From contig JAVEZQ010000016.1 in the NCBI GenBank assembly GCA_034002905.1, positions 1 to 35,629 on the forward strand: 35,629 bases of DNA, written 5' to 3'. A program made the position numbers and the translations under genes. The notes beneath the pieces were generated by a model that saw only the letters and a program-made list of their open reading frames with translations, made no database searches and was not told the origin of the DNA. Each line of letters begins with the position of its first letter. The stretch's first letter is position 1. Shown one piece after another: positions 24,922-32,351 of the stretch. The stretch comes from UBA8914 sp034002905. Lineage in GTDB: Bacteria > Pseudomonadota > Alphaproteobacteria > UBA9219.

Positions 24922-25401
24922 TCATTCTTTGGTCGAAGTTTTATCTCGCAAAACCCGAACGATTGAAAGGACAAAGAGGGCAAAAAGGGTGCTTAGGATA
25001 GCGGTTGATTCGCGCCCCATGCCAGCGGACACCCCGATGGCTGCCGTTATCCATATACCTGCTGCCGTCGTCAGCCCCCGCGTTTCAATTTGACCGCTCC
25101 CCTGAATAATGGCCCCTGCACCAAGAAAACCAACACCAGCTGTTAATCCCTGCAATACACGGGTTAACTCTTCTATTGAGGCTCCGGCCTGTTGAGGGAT
25201 AAGAACAAAAAGAGCAGCCCCCATTGCAACAAGCATGTGCGTTCGCACCCCAGCGGTTTTCCCTCGCCTCTGCCGCTCATATCCAAGCAACCCGCCCATA
25301 AGGGCGGCGACACAAAGACGAAGCGTAATGCGCGTGGTCTGCTGGATGTCGGGGATGTCGCCAAACTCCGACAGGATTGTGTTCCATATCTCTTGCCACA
25401 T
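24922..25401 (-). CDS. MgtC/SapB family membrane protein (short form)
   Basis: A 159-aa protein consisting of the MgtC membrane domain alone: MGGLLGYERQRRGKTAGVRT near residue 35, QGLTAGVGFLGAGAIIQGSG and the conserved ETRGLTTAAGIWITAAIGVS. It lacks the soluble C-terminal domain present in the paralogue at 9388-10143. Short forms like this are usually annotated as MgtC/SapB proteins of unknown role. Its start at 25401 is preceded by a purine-rich but weak ribosome site. Confidence 0.9.
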   Translation of the reverse strand: MWQEIWNTILSEFGDIPDIQQTTRITLRLCVAALMGGLLGYERQRRGKTAGVRTHMLVAMGAALFVLIPQQAGASIEELTRVLQGLTAGVGFLGAGAIIQGSGQIETRGLTTAAGIWITAAIGVSAGMGRESTAILSTLFALFVLSIVRVLRDKTSTKE

Positions 25402-25740
25402 GTTTGTCTTCTTTTTTGTTAGGGAACAACCAGTATAGATGCCTTTAATTTTCGCTCAAAACAAAATCATGTGATTCGGGAGGAGGTGAACGAGTTTCAA
25501 GGAGCCAAAAGAATTTCAAAGGAGATTGAAGAAACCTCAAAAAAATATCATTAGCTTGTCCTGTCCCAAATCAAGGCCGTCAGCGACATAAGCTTTGTTA
25601 ACAGAGGGCGCGATGGCGCCGTTCTTAAAATTAATACCCTAACAGCAGCCCTTTTTGCTGCCGCAAAAAATTGTTTTGACAAAAATCTAACCGCTTTGTA
25701 CACAAAATGCGGTTTCCACCCGAACAAAGAGGTTTCGCGG
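25402..25740. other. Upstream region of pyrF with a possible gene relic
   Basis: No intact gene. One plus-strand frame (25423-25740) reads protein-like on both sides of a single TAG (25552-25554), without a usable start after the stop. The part after the stop ends in NLTALYTKCGFHPNKE, which resembles the C-terminal motif of GNAT acetyltransferases (LYxKxGF). This could be the relic of a gene or chance. The region also contains the likely pyrF promoter. Confidence 0.3.
25676..25704 (+). promoter_or_regulatory. Probable pyrF leader promoter
   Basis: Perfect TTGACA (25676-25681), a 17-base spacer and TACACA (25699-25704). The expected start point near 25711 would give a transcript containing the leader ORF, the pyrimidine-rich tract and the terminator before pyrF. 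Confidence 0.5.
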
Positions 25741-25875
25741 ATGGCTGATGACAACGTCACAGTCCACAGATTGCTGCGGCACAGCGGCAAAATATTCTTT
25801 CACAAACGCCGATTCCTTTCCCCCTTTTCTTCCCCTACCCCGCGCCGCAAGGCGCTTTTTTTATGCCCATTTTAA
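25741..25875 (+). CDS. Candidate pyrF leader peptide (44 codons)
   Basis: An ORF with ATG at 25741, preceded by AAAGAGG eight bases upstream, runs to a TAA at 25873-25875. It reads through a pyrimidine-rich tract (25814-25841, mostly C and T) and across the intrinsic terminator at 25842-25862. The peptide would end RRKALFLCPF. In E. coli pyrBI, a 44-codon leader ORF likewise spans a U-rich pause region and the attenuator, so that translation close behind RNA polymerase at low UTP prevents termination. The same layout here is the reason to call this ORF; it shares no obvious homology and is too short for independent support. An overlapping in-frame extension of pyrF from 25748 is an artefact of the open frame. 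Confidence 0.45.
   Translation: MADDNVTVHRLLRHSGKIFFHKRRFLSPFSSPTPRRKALFLCPF
25842..25862 (+). terminator. Intrinsic terminator/attenuator upstream of pyrF
   Basis: A GC stem GCGCC (25842-25846) with GGCGC (25851-25855), the stable tetraloop GCAA and seven T residues (25856-25862). It lies 32 bases before the pyrF start codon and inside the leader ORF, so it can only affect pyrF-pyrE, not an upstream gene. Confidence 0.65.
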
Positions 25876-25894
25876 CCCACAAAAGGAGAACAAC

Positions 25895-26781
25895 ATGAAC
25901 AAACACTGGGCTGATTTTGTAAGTGACAAGGTGAAAGCGCGAAGTGATCTTGTCTTGGGGATTGATCCGCTTCTTTCCGATATTCCCGACTTCCTTAAAA
26001 CTGGCGGACGCTCCGTTACAGATGTCCTGCGCGCTTATGTGATGTTCCTTCTGGAAACAACAGCAGATCAGGTTGGTTTCATCAAATACCAATCCGCTTT
26101 CTTTGAGGCGCATGGCGCGGCTGGCGTAGGAGTTCTGGCCGAAAGCATTGCCGAGGCCAAGCGACACGGCCACGGCGTTATTCTGGACGCCAAGCGCGGT
26201 GATGTTGGCGGCACGGCAGAAGCTTATGCGCGGGCCTACCTCACCCCCGCCAGCGCCGGTGGCTCATCAGACCTTGAAGTCGATTGCCTGACCATCAATC
26301 CGTTCCTTGGTCCCGAAACGCTGGAGCCTTTCGTCGCTTGTGCCAAGACATACGGGAAAGGCCTGTTCATGCTCGTCAAAACATCAAACCCGGGCGCAGG
26401 CTGGCTGCAAGACAGGGAAATTGGCGACACGCGCGTTTCCGATCGGATCGCGCAGCTCGTCGCCGAATGGGCAGAAGAAACCATCGGCGCCTGCGGCCTT
26501 TCCTCTATCGGTGCCGTCGTCGGCGCAACCTATCCCGAAGATGGACGCAGACTGCGCAAGATCATGCCGGACTCCATCTTTCTTGCCCCGGTCTTGGTCC
26601 CCAAGGCGGCAAAGCCGACAACATTGACGCCCTTTTCCGTCAGGATGGCTCTGGCGTGCTTGTGCCCGTTCAGCGCGGGATTACGAAGGTAGAAGATCTT
26701 TCCATAGATCAGAATGCCTATGCCGCACATGTCCGCCAACGCATCGAAACATACAAATCACAGCTATCAAAAGGAGAATAA
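25895..26781 (+). pseudogene. pyrF: Orotidine 5'-phosphate decarboxylase, with a one-base frameshift
   Basis: PyrF converts OMP to UMP, the last step of de novo pyrimidine synthesis. Residues 1-230 (from MNKHWADFV at 25895, after AAAAGGAGA) match the group-2 (about 270-310 aa) enzyme: LVLGIDPLLSDIP, the catalytic VILDAKRGDVGGTA, DCLTINPFLG, LVKTSNPGA and VVGATYPED. After PDSIFLAP the frame is lost: it reads VLVPKAAKPTTL and stops near 26690. The expected C-terminus (PGLGPQGGKADN, then LVPVQRGITK and a final helix) continues in the next frame to 26781. Adding one C to the CCCC run at 26586-26589 restores a continuous protein of about 295 aa. The pyrE ribosome site lies in the restored last codons, which supports that frame. 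This is either a sequencing/assembly error or a recent mutation. Confidence 0.88.
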
Positions 26782-26784
26782 ACC

Positions 26785-27426
26785 ATGACAGAACAAGATT
26801 TCTTGGAACTCTTGAAACAAACAGGCGGCTATATCACCCAAAGCCATATCATTGCGACATCTGGCAAACACCTTGATAGTTATCTCAACAAAGACGCGAT
26901 TTACCCGCACACCCACGCGCTTTCCGCCGTCTGCAAGGCAATGGCAACCCTGTTTGCCGACAGAACTATTGAAGTGGTGGTTGGCCCATCGCTTGGCGGC
27001 ATTCTTCTTTCGCAAGGCATCGCCTATCACCTGAGCGAGATGACAGGTCGCGATGTTCTTGCCCTTTACACAGAAAAAACCGTAACCAAGGACCAGATTT
27101 TCACGCGAGGCTATGATGCTCTCGTCCGCGGCAAACGGGTTCTTGTTGTCGAAGACATCCTGACCACTGGCGGATCGCTTACTAAGGTTGTGCGCACAGT
27201 AAAAGACGCGGGAGGCGAGGTCATTGCCGCCTGCGCCATGGTCAACCGCGATCCAGACAGAATTAATGAGGATATAATCGGCGCACCACTTCATTGCCTT
27301 GCCTCTCTTCGTCTTCCCTCATGGGACAAGGCCGACTGTCCCATGTGCAAAGCGAACCAACCCGTCAACACGACCGTCGGCAAGGGTCGCGACTATCTAG
27401 CTCAACGCGAAGCAGGCACGACGTAA
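26785..27426 (+). CDS. pyrE: Orotate phosphoribosyltransferase
   Basis: Joins orotate to PRPP to form OMP, the step before PyrF. The 213-aa protein has the type I phosphoribosyltransferase PRPP motif VLVVEDILTTGGSL (about 116-129), the flexible-loop region TEKTVTKDQIFTRGY and VVVGPSLGGILLSQGIAYHL. The C-terminus carries the DCPMCKANQPVNTTVGKGRD segment with two Cys, as in the longer bacterial forms. AAAGGAG in the last codons of pyrF precedes the ATG; the two genes are three bases apart and form one operon. It converges with the ABC-F gene, leaving five bases. Confidence 0.96.
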   Translation: MTEQDFLELLKQTGGYITQSHIIATSGKHLDSYLNKDAIYPHTHALSAVCKAMATLFADRTIEVVVGPSLGGILLSQGIAYHLSEMTGRDVLALYTEKTVTKDQIFTRGYDALVRGKRVLVVEDILTTGGSLTKVVRTVKDAGGEVIAACAMVNRDPDRINEDIIGAPLHCLASLRLPSWDKADCPMCKANQPVNTTVGKGRDYLAQREAGTT

Positions 27427-27431
27427 TGCCC

Positions 27432-28919
27432 TCAACCATCCGCAACAGATTCAATCAATTTGGCGTTCTCTATCCTGATAAAGCGTGTCCCGATCGCGCC
27501 TACAAAACTGCGATCGTGCGACACGAGCAGGCACGTTGCATTTTGCGCAAGGATTTCAGCCTCCAGCTTTTCCTGTCCGACAATATCAACATGGTTCGTC
27601 GGCTCATCCAACAGGTAGAAGTTCGGCTCAGTCAATCGCAAAACCAGCATCCCCAGTCGCGCCTTTTGTCCAAGCGAAAACGCCCGAACAGGATCGTTCT
27701 GCCGCCCTACCGGAAACCCTGCCCCGGCCAGAAGCGTGCGGCTGCGTTGATCACCCAAATGAAAGCGGTTTGTAATAACCTCAAACGGCGTTTCATGATC
27801 GGGCAATTGCGACATGTGCTGGTCGGCATAACCGACAACAATCGATGGCCTCACCCTCACATCTGGCGTGCCCTCAGGATCTAGAAGCGCGCGATAAATC
27901 CGCCTGATAAGCTGCGACTTGCCGGCACCATTTGCACCCAAAAGAACGATACGATCCCCTTGAAAGATTTTGAAGTTACCCGTGTTAAAAAGCGCCTTTC
28001 CATCCGGTGTTCGAACGACAACGCCTTCTATCGACAGCAAAACACGCGAATGAATCTCGCGACTCCGCAGCTTGATCTCTGCTGTGCGTTCCTTGTCCAG
28101 CTCTTTGAAAGTGCTTTCAATATTTGAAGCTCTTTGCCTCAACTGCTTAGCTTTCTTCAAGGCCAAATCGCTTCCAGAGTTGATACCGATATTCTTAAGC
28201 TCGCTTGCCTGTGCTCTTAAGCGGTTTGCGTTTTTTTTATCTTGCTCCAGCCTAACTTCCCGCGCCTCATCATCAGCCGAAAGCAACTTTCGCGCCGCAC
28301 CATAAGAACACCCGTAAAGTTTTGACTCTTTTGGCCTTAGAAACAACGTATGCGTGGTACAAGCCTCTAAGAACTGCCGGTCGTGGCTCACGATCACCAT
28401 TGGCAGCCGGCTCGCGTTTTCCTTAAGCCAACTTTCAAGAAATTGTATCTTGGAAAGATCCAGATGGTTCGTTGGCTCATCCAGCAGCAGGGCGTCCGGC
28501 TCCGCCACAAAAGCCCGCGCGATAAGGGCAAGCTTCTGCCATCCACCGCTAAGGGCGCGAATAGGAAGATGATAAAGCTCCTGCGGGAACGCAAACGAGG
28601 CCAACAAAACATCGACGCGCCACGTTTCCGACTGCTGATTGGAGGGCAACGCCGAGCGCAAACACTCATAAAGCGTTTGATCATGCAGCGCGGCGGGCAC
28701 ATCTTGCTCGACAAAGCCAAGGCGCATGCCGCGCGAACAGGTGATCTCGCCTTCCGTTGGCTCAGCAAGCCCGGCGATGCAACGCAGCAACGTGGTTTTG
28801 CCGCCGCCATTGCCCGCAACAACACCCATACGACAGCCTTCATTAATGGTCAGGCTTAAATTTTGAAACAAAGGTTCGGGCGTCAAAACGCCGACCTGAT
28901 ACAGTGTGATAAAACTCAT
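27432..28919 (-). CDS. ABC-F family ATP-binding protein
   Basis: A 495-aa soluble protein with two ABC ATPase domains and no membrane segment. Domain 1: Walker A GNGGGKTT (36-43), signature LSGGWQKLAL, Walker B ALLLDEPTNHLD. A charged linker (about 215-300) follows, then domain 2: Walker A GANGAGKSQ, a degenerate signature FSLGQKARLGML and FYLLDEPTNHVD. ABC-F proteins act on the ribosome, as translation factors (EttA, Uup, YbiT types) or as antibiotic-resistance proteins. The linker is not the EttA type, and I cannot assign a subfamily. The start MSFITLYQV (28919) has GGAAGAG upstream; a start 12 codons earlier lacks a site. A leader ORF lies upstream (29038-29118), which favours regulated expression. 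Confidence 0.9.
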   Translation of the reverse strand: MSFITLYQVGVLTPEPLFQNLSLTINEGCRMGVVAGNGGGKTTLLRCIAGLAEPTEGEITCSRGMRLGFVEQDVPAALHDQTLYECLRSALPSNQQSETWRVDVLLASFAFPQELYHLPIRALSGGWQKLALIARAFVAEPDALLLDEPTNHLDLSKIQFLESWLKENASRLPMVIVSHDRQFLEACTTHTLFLRPKESKLYGCSYGAARKLLSADDEAREVRLEQDKKNANRLRAQASELKNIGINSGSDLALKKAKQLRQRASNIESTFKELDKERTAEIKLRSREIHSRVLLSIEGVVVRTPDGKALFNTGNFKIFQGDRIVLLGANGAGKSQLIRRIYRALLDPEGTPDVRVRPSIVVGYADQHMSQLPDHETPFEVITNRFHLGDQRSRTLLAGAGFPVGRQNDPVRAFSLGQKARLGMLVLRLTEPNFYLLDEPTNHVDIVGQEKLEAEILAQNATCLLVSHDRSFVGAIGTRFIRIENAKLIESVADG

Positions 28920-29019
28920 GATCTTCTCTTCCATACAACTTGGGCACAAGGACAACAGCGCAGAGGCGCGTTAATCGCCAGTGCGTTCGCCGTTCAGAAC
29001 AAGCTGGAAGAAGATCAGG

Positions 29020-29048
29020 ATTATAGGGGGTCTCAGATCACTTTTCAC
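29020..29048 (-). promoter_or_regulatory. Possible internal promoter for the ABC-F gene
   Basis: On the minus strand GTGAAA (29043-29048), a 17-base spacer and a perfect TATAAT (29020-29025). It sits at the end of the leader ORF and would give a transcript without the leader. It competes with the outer promoter as an explanation of ABC-F expression. Confidence 0.35.
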
Positions 29049-29118
29049 CCAGCCCTGCGGCATAAAGGCGCAGGGCAAAACAGGGGCCGCGTGTCACATG
29101 CTGCCGCTTTACAGTCAT
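29038..29118 (-). CDS. Candidate leader peptide upstream of the ABC-F gene
   Basis: A 26-codon ORF (MTVKRQHVTRGPCFALRLYA, then AGLGEK) with a perfect AGGAGG five bases before its ATG (29124-29129). It ends 119 bases before the ABC-F start. A perfect 8-base stem (29052-29059 with 29069-29076) lies within the ORF. Leader ORFs of this size with strong ribosome sites precede several antibiotic-inducible ABC-F and erm genes, where ribosome stalling releases a hidden start or an attenuator. Homology cannot be judged for so short a peptide. Confidence 0.45.
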   Translation of the reverse strand: MTVKRQHVTRGPCFALRLYAAGLGEK

Positions 29119-29153
29119 TTTGGCCTCCTGAATTTGGTGTTAAACATCGCGCA

Positions 29154-29183
29154 CTCATACCGTAGTTACAAAAGAATTGTCAA
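29154..29183 (-). promoter_or_regulatory. Probable promoter for the leader ORF and ABC-F gene
   Basis: On the minus strand TTGACA (29178-29183), an 18-base spacer and TATGAG (29154-29159). A start point near 29147 would place the AGGAGG of the leader ORF about 20 bases into the transcript and give a 5' leader of about 230 bases before the ABC-F gene. Confidence 0.45.
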
Positions 29184-29286
29184 TTGTTGCCTACAAAAAC
29201 CATCTTACACATTAACCACCGCCACAATTTTCTTTTGTTATCCGCTCGATGCTCTTGTAGCGTTTCATGCACCCTACACATGGCGC

Positions 29287-29302
29287 GGTGCCAGCTGGCA
29301 CC
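29287..29302. repeat. Perfect 16-base palindrome
   Basis: GGTGCCAGCTGGCACC is fully self-complementary without a spacer, as a dimeric repressor site can be. It is not next to a recognised promoter: the ABC-F leader promoter lies about 100 bases away. Its role is unknown. Confidence 0.4.
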
Positions 29303-29373
29303 ATATTAAAAACGCTCAAGGGGCCTCCCTACGCACCATTATGAATCGCCTTGATTACTCTTTACCCCAATAA

Positions 29374-29780
29374 AAACCGCCATCTCTACCTGCGGGCGTC
29401 CACGCGCTCAATCCTGTCGTTAAAATGCGTCATGACCTCATAGCCCATGCTGCCGCAGGTAGTCCTTTCCCCCTCCACGCAATGGTGTCGTGGCACAGCG
29501 TTGTCGAAATGGCTCCAAAGGACGAAGAAAAGGATGCTCCGCGTACCCGACGCTGCCTATAAACCACTAACAGGCGACGATAAAGACACGACAAGCATTT
29601 ACAGAAAGATAAATGCTGCAACAGAAAAAGGACAAGGTGGATTTGATTTTGGCTCGGGCATCTCAACACTACCACCAGTAAAGCCGCTCACGCTTGACTC
29701 CTCTAGATTCCGAGAATTGCCGAAGGATACGGTTAAAGCTATCAAGGCTAAAGCAGCCCGCTATGAACTGTTCCGTATCT
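29374..29780 (+). pseudogene. Possible broken ORF, unknown family
   Basis: Two plus-strand frames read protein-like in succession: one from 29374 (LNPVVKMRHDLIAHAAAGSP to DEEKDAPR near 29545) and the next from there (VPDAAYKPLTGDDKDTTSIY, further on LPKDTVKAIKAKAARYE) towards 29770. One added base near 29544 would join them. There is no ribosome site or family match, and the 3' end runs into the opposite-strand thioredoxin-like gene. I take this as a low-confidence relic. The stretch from 29184 to 29373 shows only a perfect 16-base palindrome (29287-29302). Confidence 0.25.
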
Positions 29781-30193
29781 GTCACCGTTGCCTTTGTTTT
29801 TGGCGATCAGCGAATCTAGCAATTCCAGAATGGGTGTATCGCCAACGACAGTGCCGCCTTTCTTGCCTTCGGTCACAACCATCGGTATGCCAAAGCTTGT
29901 GTCGAATTGCTTGCCATAGGCCATCAATAATGAAGCGTTCGCGTTGTCGCGATAAACCTCGTACTCGACGACAAGAAGATTGCTCTGCCGAATTTTATGT
30001 TTCAGCAAAACCGGATCGACGTTCGCGCAATGGAGAGAACCGATGCCGTTGAAATACACGAAGGAGGTCACATCGCTCAGCAAAGGCTTCGTGACGCTTG
30101 ATGCCTGTGGTTCCGCCGCCCCTGCACCACCAACCGAAAGAATAAATGCCAAACACGTGCAGGCAAGAACTGTCTGAAAGACGACTTCCTCAT
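29748..30193 (-). pseudogene. Exported thioredoxin-like protein, one-base frameshift in the signal peptide
   Basis: A periplasmic thioredoxin-fold protein of about 148 aa. The mature part reads VYFNGIGSLHCANVDP (redox-site position, with C-x-x-C reduced to S-L-H-C), LVVEYEVYRDNANASLLMAY, GIPMVVTEG with a cis-Pro and a C-terminal helix. The last about 135 codons are open from 30152, but that frame has no proper start. In another frame an ATG at 30193, with AAAGGA upstream, opens a signal peptide MRKSSF. Adding one T to the TTT run just after it joins the two (MRKSSFQTVLACTCLAFILS, then VGGAGAAE), a textbook signal peptide. A promoter is present (30242-30270). So the gene is complete apart from one base: sequencing error or recent mutation. 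The lone Cys argues against a standard oxidoreductase. Confidence 0.6.
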
Positions 30194-30241
30194 GCCCAAG
30201 ATCCTTTCAACGCCATCAAAGCCACTTATGAACCGGTGCCC

Positions 30242-30270
30242 ATAATCAACTTGGGTGTATTCTTTGTCAA
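30242..30270 (-). promoter_or_regulatory. Probable promoter of the thioredoxin-like gene
   Basis: On the minus strand TTGACA (30265-30270), 17 bases and GATTAT (30242-30247), about 50 bases before the ATG at 30193. The rest of the intergenic stretch up to thrS (30271-30559) shows no other gene or clear RNA. Confidence 0.45.
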
Positions 30271-30559
30271 GGTTCTGTTACGAGACCCGCAAAAACGCGG
30301 ATAGAAAGAGGGGATTGCAAGAAAGATTTTTTTGTGTCATCCTCATCAAATGATGAAAAATATGATCGCCTCTTCTATTCGAACGACGCACACATGCACC
30401 ACGACGGCCTAGGGCCGTCATATATTGCTGTGCCCGCATAAGGGCTTCCCCCCACACATTACTGACTGATCTCCCGCCATCCTTACCGGACTGTTGGTGA
30501 CGATCTTTTATTATTTTGCCGGAGCGCAAGGCCTATCCGGCGCTGTTAAGGAGATAAAA

Positions 30560-32335
30560 ATGTCTGAACATAACGCCGATCTCGACCGCCTTCGTCATTC
30601 TGCCTCGCACGTCATGGCCGAAGCTGTTTTAAGCCTTTTCCCCGACGCAAAAATCGCGATCGGCCCCGCTATCGAGGATGGGTTTTACTATGATTTCGAC
30701 CTTTCCCGCCCCTTGGTGCCTGAGGATTTGGCAGCAATCGAAACCAAAATGAAAGAGCTCCTGACCAAGAAAAGCGCCTTCGTGGTCAAAGATGTCTCCC
30801 TTGCCGAAGCGCGCAAACTTTTCGCGGATCAGCCCTATAAGCTTGAGATGATCGCCGATCTTGCCGAAAAACAAGGCGAGGCGTTGAAACTTTCTACCTA
30901 TACCCAAGGCGGGTTCACCGATCTTTGCAAAGGCCCCCATCTGGCTGGCACCGACGAAATCCCGGCGGAAGGGATTAAACTTCTCAGTATTGCAGGCGCC
31001 TATTGGCGCGGCGACAGCTCCAAAGCAATGCTTCAACGCATTTACGGAACCGCATGGCCCAGTAAAGCTGAATTAGACGCGTATCTCTATCGCATTGAAG
31101 AAGCCAAAAAACGCGATCACCGGATGCTCGGCAAGCAGCTGGAGTTGTTTTCGACCAACGAGCAGGTGGGCGCAGGTCTTATCCTCTGGCAACCAAACGG
31201 CGCGATGGTAAGGCACCTTGCCGAAAGCTTCAGCAAAGAAGCGCATTTGATGAACGGCTATCAGCTTGTCTATAGCCCGCATATCGGACGCGCCAATTTG
31301 TGGGAAACTTCGGGGCATCTCAGTTTTTATCGCGACAGCATGTATCGCCCGATGAAGATCGACGAAGACGAATATTTCGTCAAGCCGATGAATTGCCCGT
31401 TTCACATGCACATTTACAAAAACCGCCCGCGTTCTTACCGAGAATTGCCGTTGCGCTTGGCGGAGTTCGGAACCGTGTATCGTTACGAGTTTAGCGGCGC
31501 ATTGCACGGTCTGACCCGCGTACGAGGCTTTACGCAGGACGACGCGCATATTTTCTGCCGTCCCGATCAAATTGACGATGAGATTTCGCGCGCCCTGAAT
31601 TTCTCACTCTATATTCTCCGCAGCTTTGGGCTTGAGGATTTCACAGCCTATATCTCGACCAAACCCGATGGCAAGTGCATCGGCGGCGACGATGATTGGG
31701 CGCTGGCGACCAAGGCTCTTGAAAAGGCGGTGGAGAAAGCAGGGCTTTCGTTCAAACATGATCTCGGCGGCGGCGCGTTCTATGGCCCCAAAATCGACCT
31801 TAAACTCAATGATGCGCTTGGCCGTCAATGGCAGCTCAGCACCATTCAGTTCGACTTCAACCTCTCGGAACGCTTCGAGCTAGAATACATCGCAGACGAT
31901 GGTTCGGCCAAACGCCCCCTGATGGTGCATCGCGCGCTATTTGGAAGCGTCGAGCGCTTTATGGGAATCCTGATTGAGCATTACGCCGGCGCATTCCCGT
32001 TCTGGCTCGCGCCGGTTCAAGCGGTTATCGTCCCCATCACGGATGATGTGATGGACTATGCACGCGATGTCGAGGAAGCCTTGATCGAGGCAGGTATCCG
32101 CGTGGAGATCGACTCCCGCAACGATCGCATGCAGGCGAAGATCCGGGATGCCCAAATGCGAAAGATTCCCAAAATCCTCGTGATTGGTCGCAAAGAAGCC
32201 GAAGGCGGCCTCGTCTCATTACGCGACCGCGAAGACGGCGATTTGGGGCAAATCAAGCTGGATGATTTGATCAAACAGTTCCAAGTCGCCAATGCGGCAG
32301 GGCATCCAAAGCGGCTCGAAAAACGCGGCGTTTGA
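30560..32335 (+). CDS. thrS: Threonine-tRNA ligase lacking the TGS domain
   Basis: Charges tRNA-Thr in the cytoplasm. The 591-aa protein begins directly with the editing domain (DRLRHSASHVMAEAV, the HxxxH of the deacylation site at His13/His17; second site CKGPH), then the class II core (FVKPMNCPFHMHIYKN with the zinc-ligand Cys, YRYEFSGALHGLTRVRGFTQ as motif 2, and LMVHRALFGSVERFMGIL as motif 3) and the anticodon-binding domain (about 490-591). The N-terminal TGS domain of about 60 residues found in E. coli ThrS is missing. The start MSEHNADLD (30560) has AAGGAG nearby; the ORF opens 22 codons earlier, but those residues do not resemble a TGS domain. No neighbour suggests an operon. Confidence 0.96.
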   Translation: MSEHNADLDRLRHSASHVMAEAVLSLFPDAKIAIGPAIEDGFYYDFDLSRPLVPEDLAAIETKMKELLTKKSAFVVKDVSLAEARKLFADQPYKLEMIADLAEKQGEALKLSTYTQGGFTDLCKGPHLAGTDEIPAEGIKLLSIAGAYWRGDSSKAMLQRIYGTAWPSKAELDAYLYRIEEAKKRDHRMLGKQLELFSTNEQVGAGLILWQPNGAMVRHLAESFSKEAHLMNGYQLVYSPHIGRANLWETSGHLSFYRDSMYRPMKIDEDEYFVKPMNCPFHMHIYKNRPRSYRELPLRLAEFGTVYRYEFSGALHGLTRVRGFTQDDAHIFCRPDQIDDEISRALNFSLYILRSFGLEDFTAYISTKPDGKCIGGDDDWALATKALEKAVEKAGLSFKHDLGGGAFYGPKIDLKLNDALGRQWQLSTIQFDFNLSERFELEYIADDGSAKRPLMVHRALFGSVERFMGILIEHYAGAFPFWLAPVQAVIVPITDDVMDYARDVEEALIEAGIRVEIDSRNDRMQAKIRDAQMRKIPKILVIGRKEAEGGLVSLRDREDGDLGQIKLDDLIKQFQVANAAGHPKRLEKRGV

Positions 32336-32351
32336 GTAGTAAGGATGTTTG

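Noticed and set aside
25748..26692. N-terminally extended pyrF from an ATG at 25748
   Set aside because: The extension runs through the terminator and pyrimidine tract, has no family similarity, and the ATG at 25895 has a strong ribosome site and the conserved N-terminus.
28981..29373. 130-codon plus-strand frame upstream of the possible broken ORF
   Set aside because: No start signal; it overlaps the ABC-F leader region in antisense, and the composition is not protein-like over most of its length.
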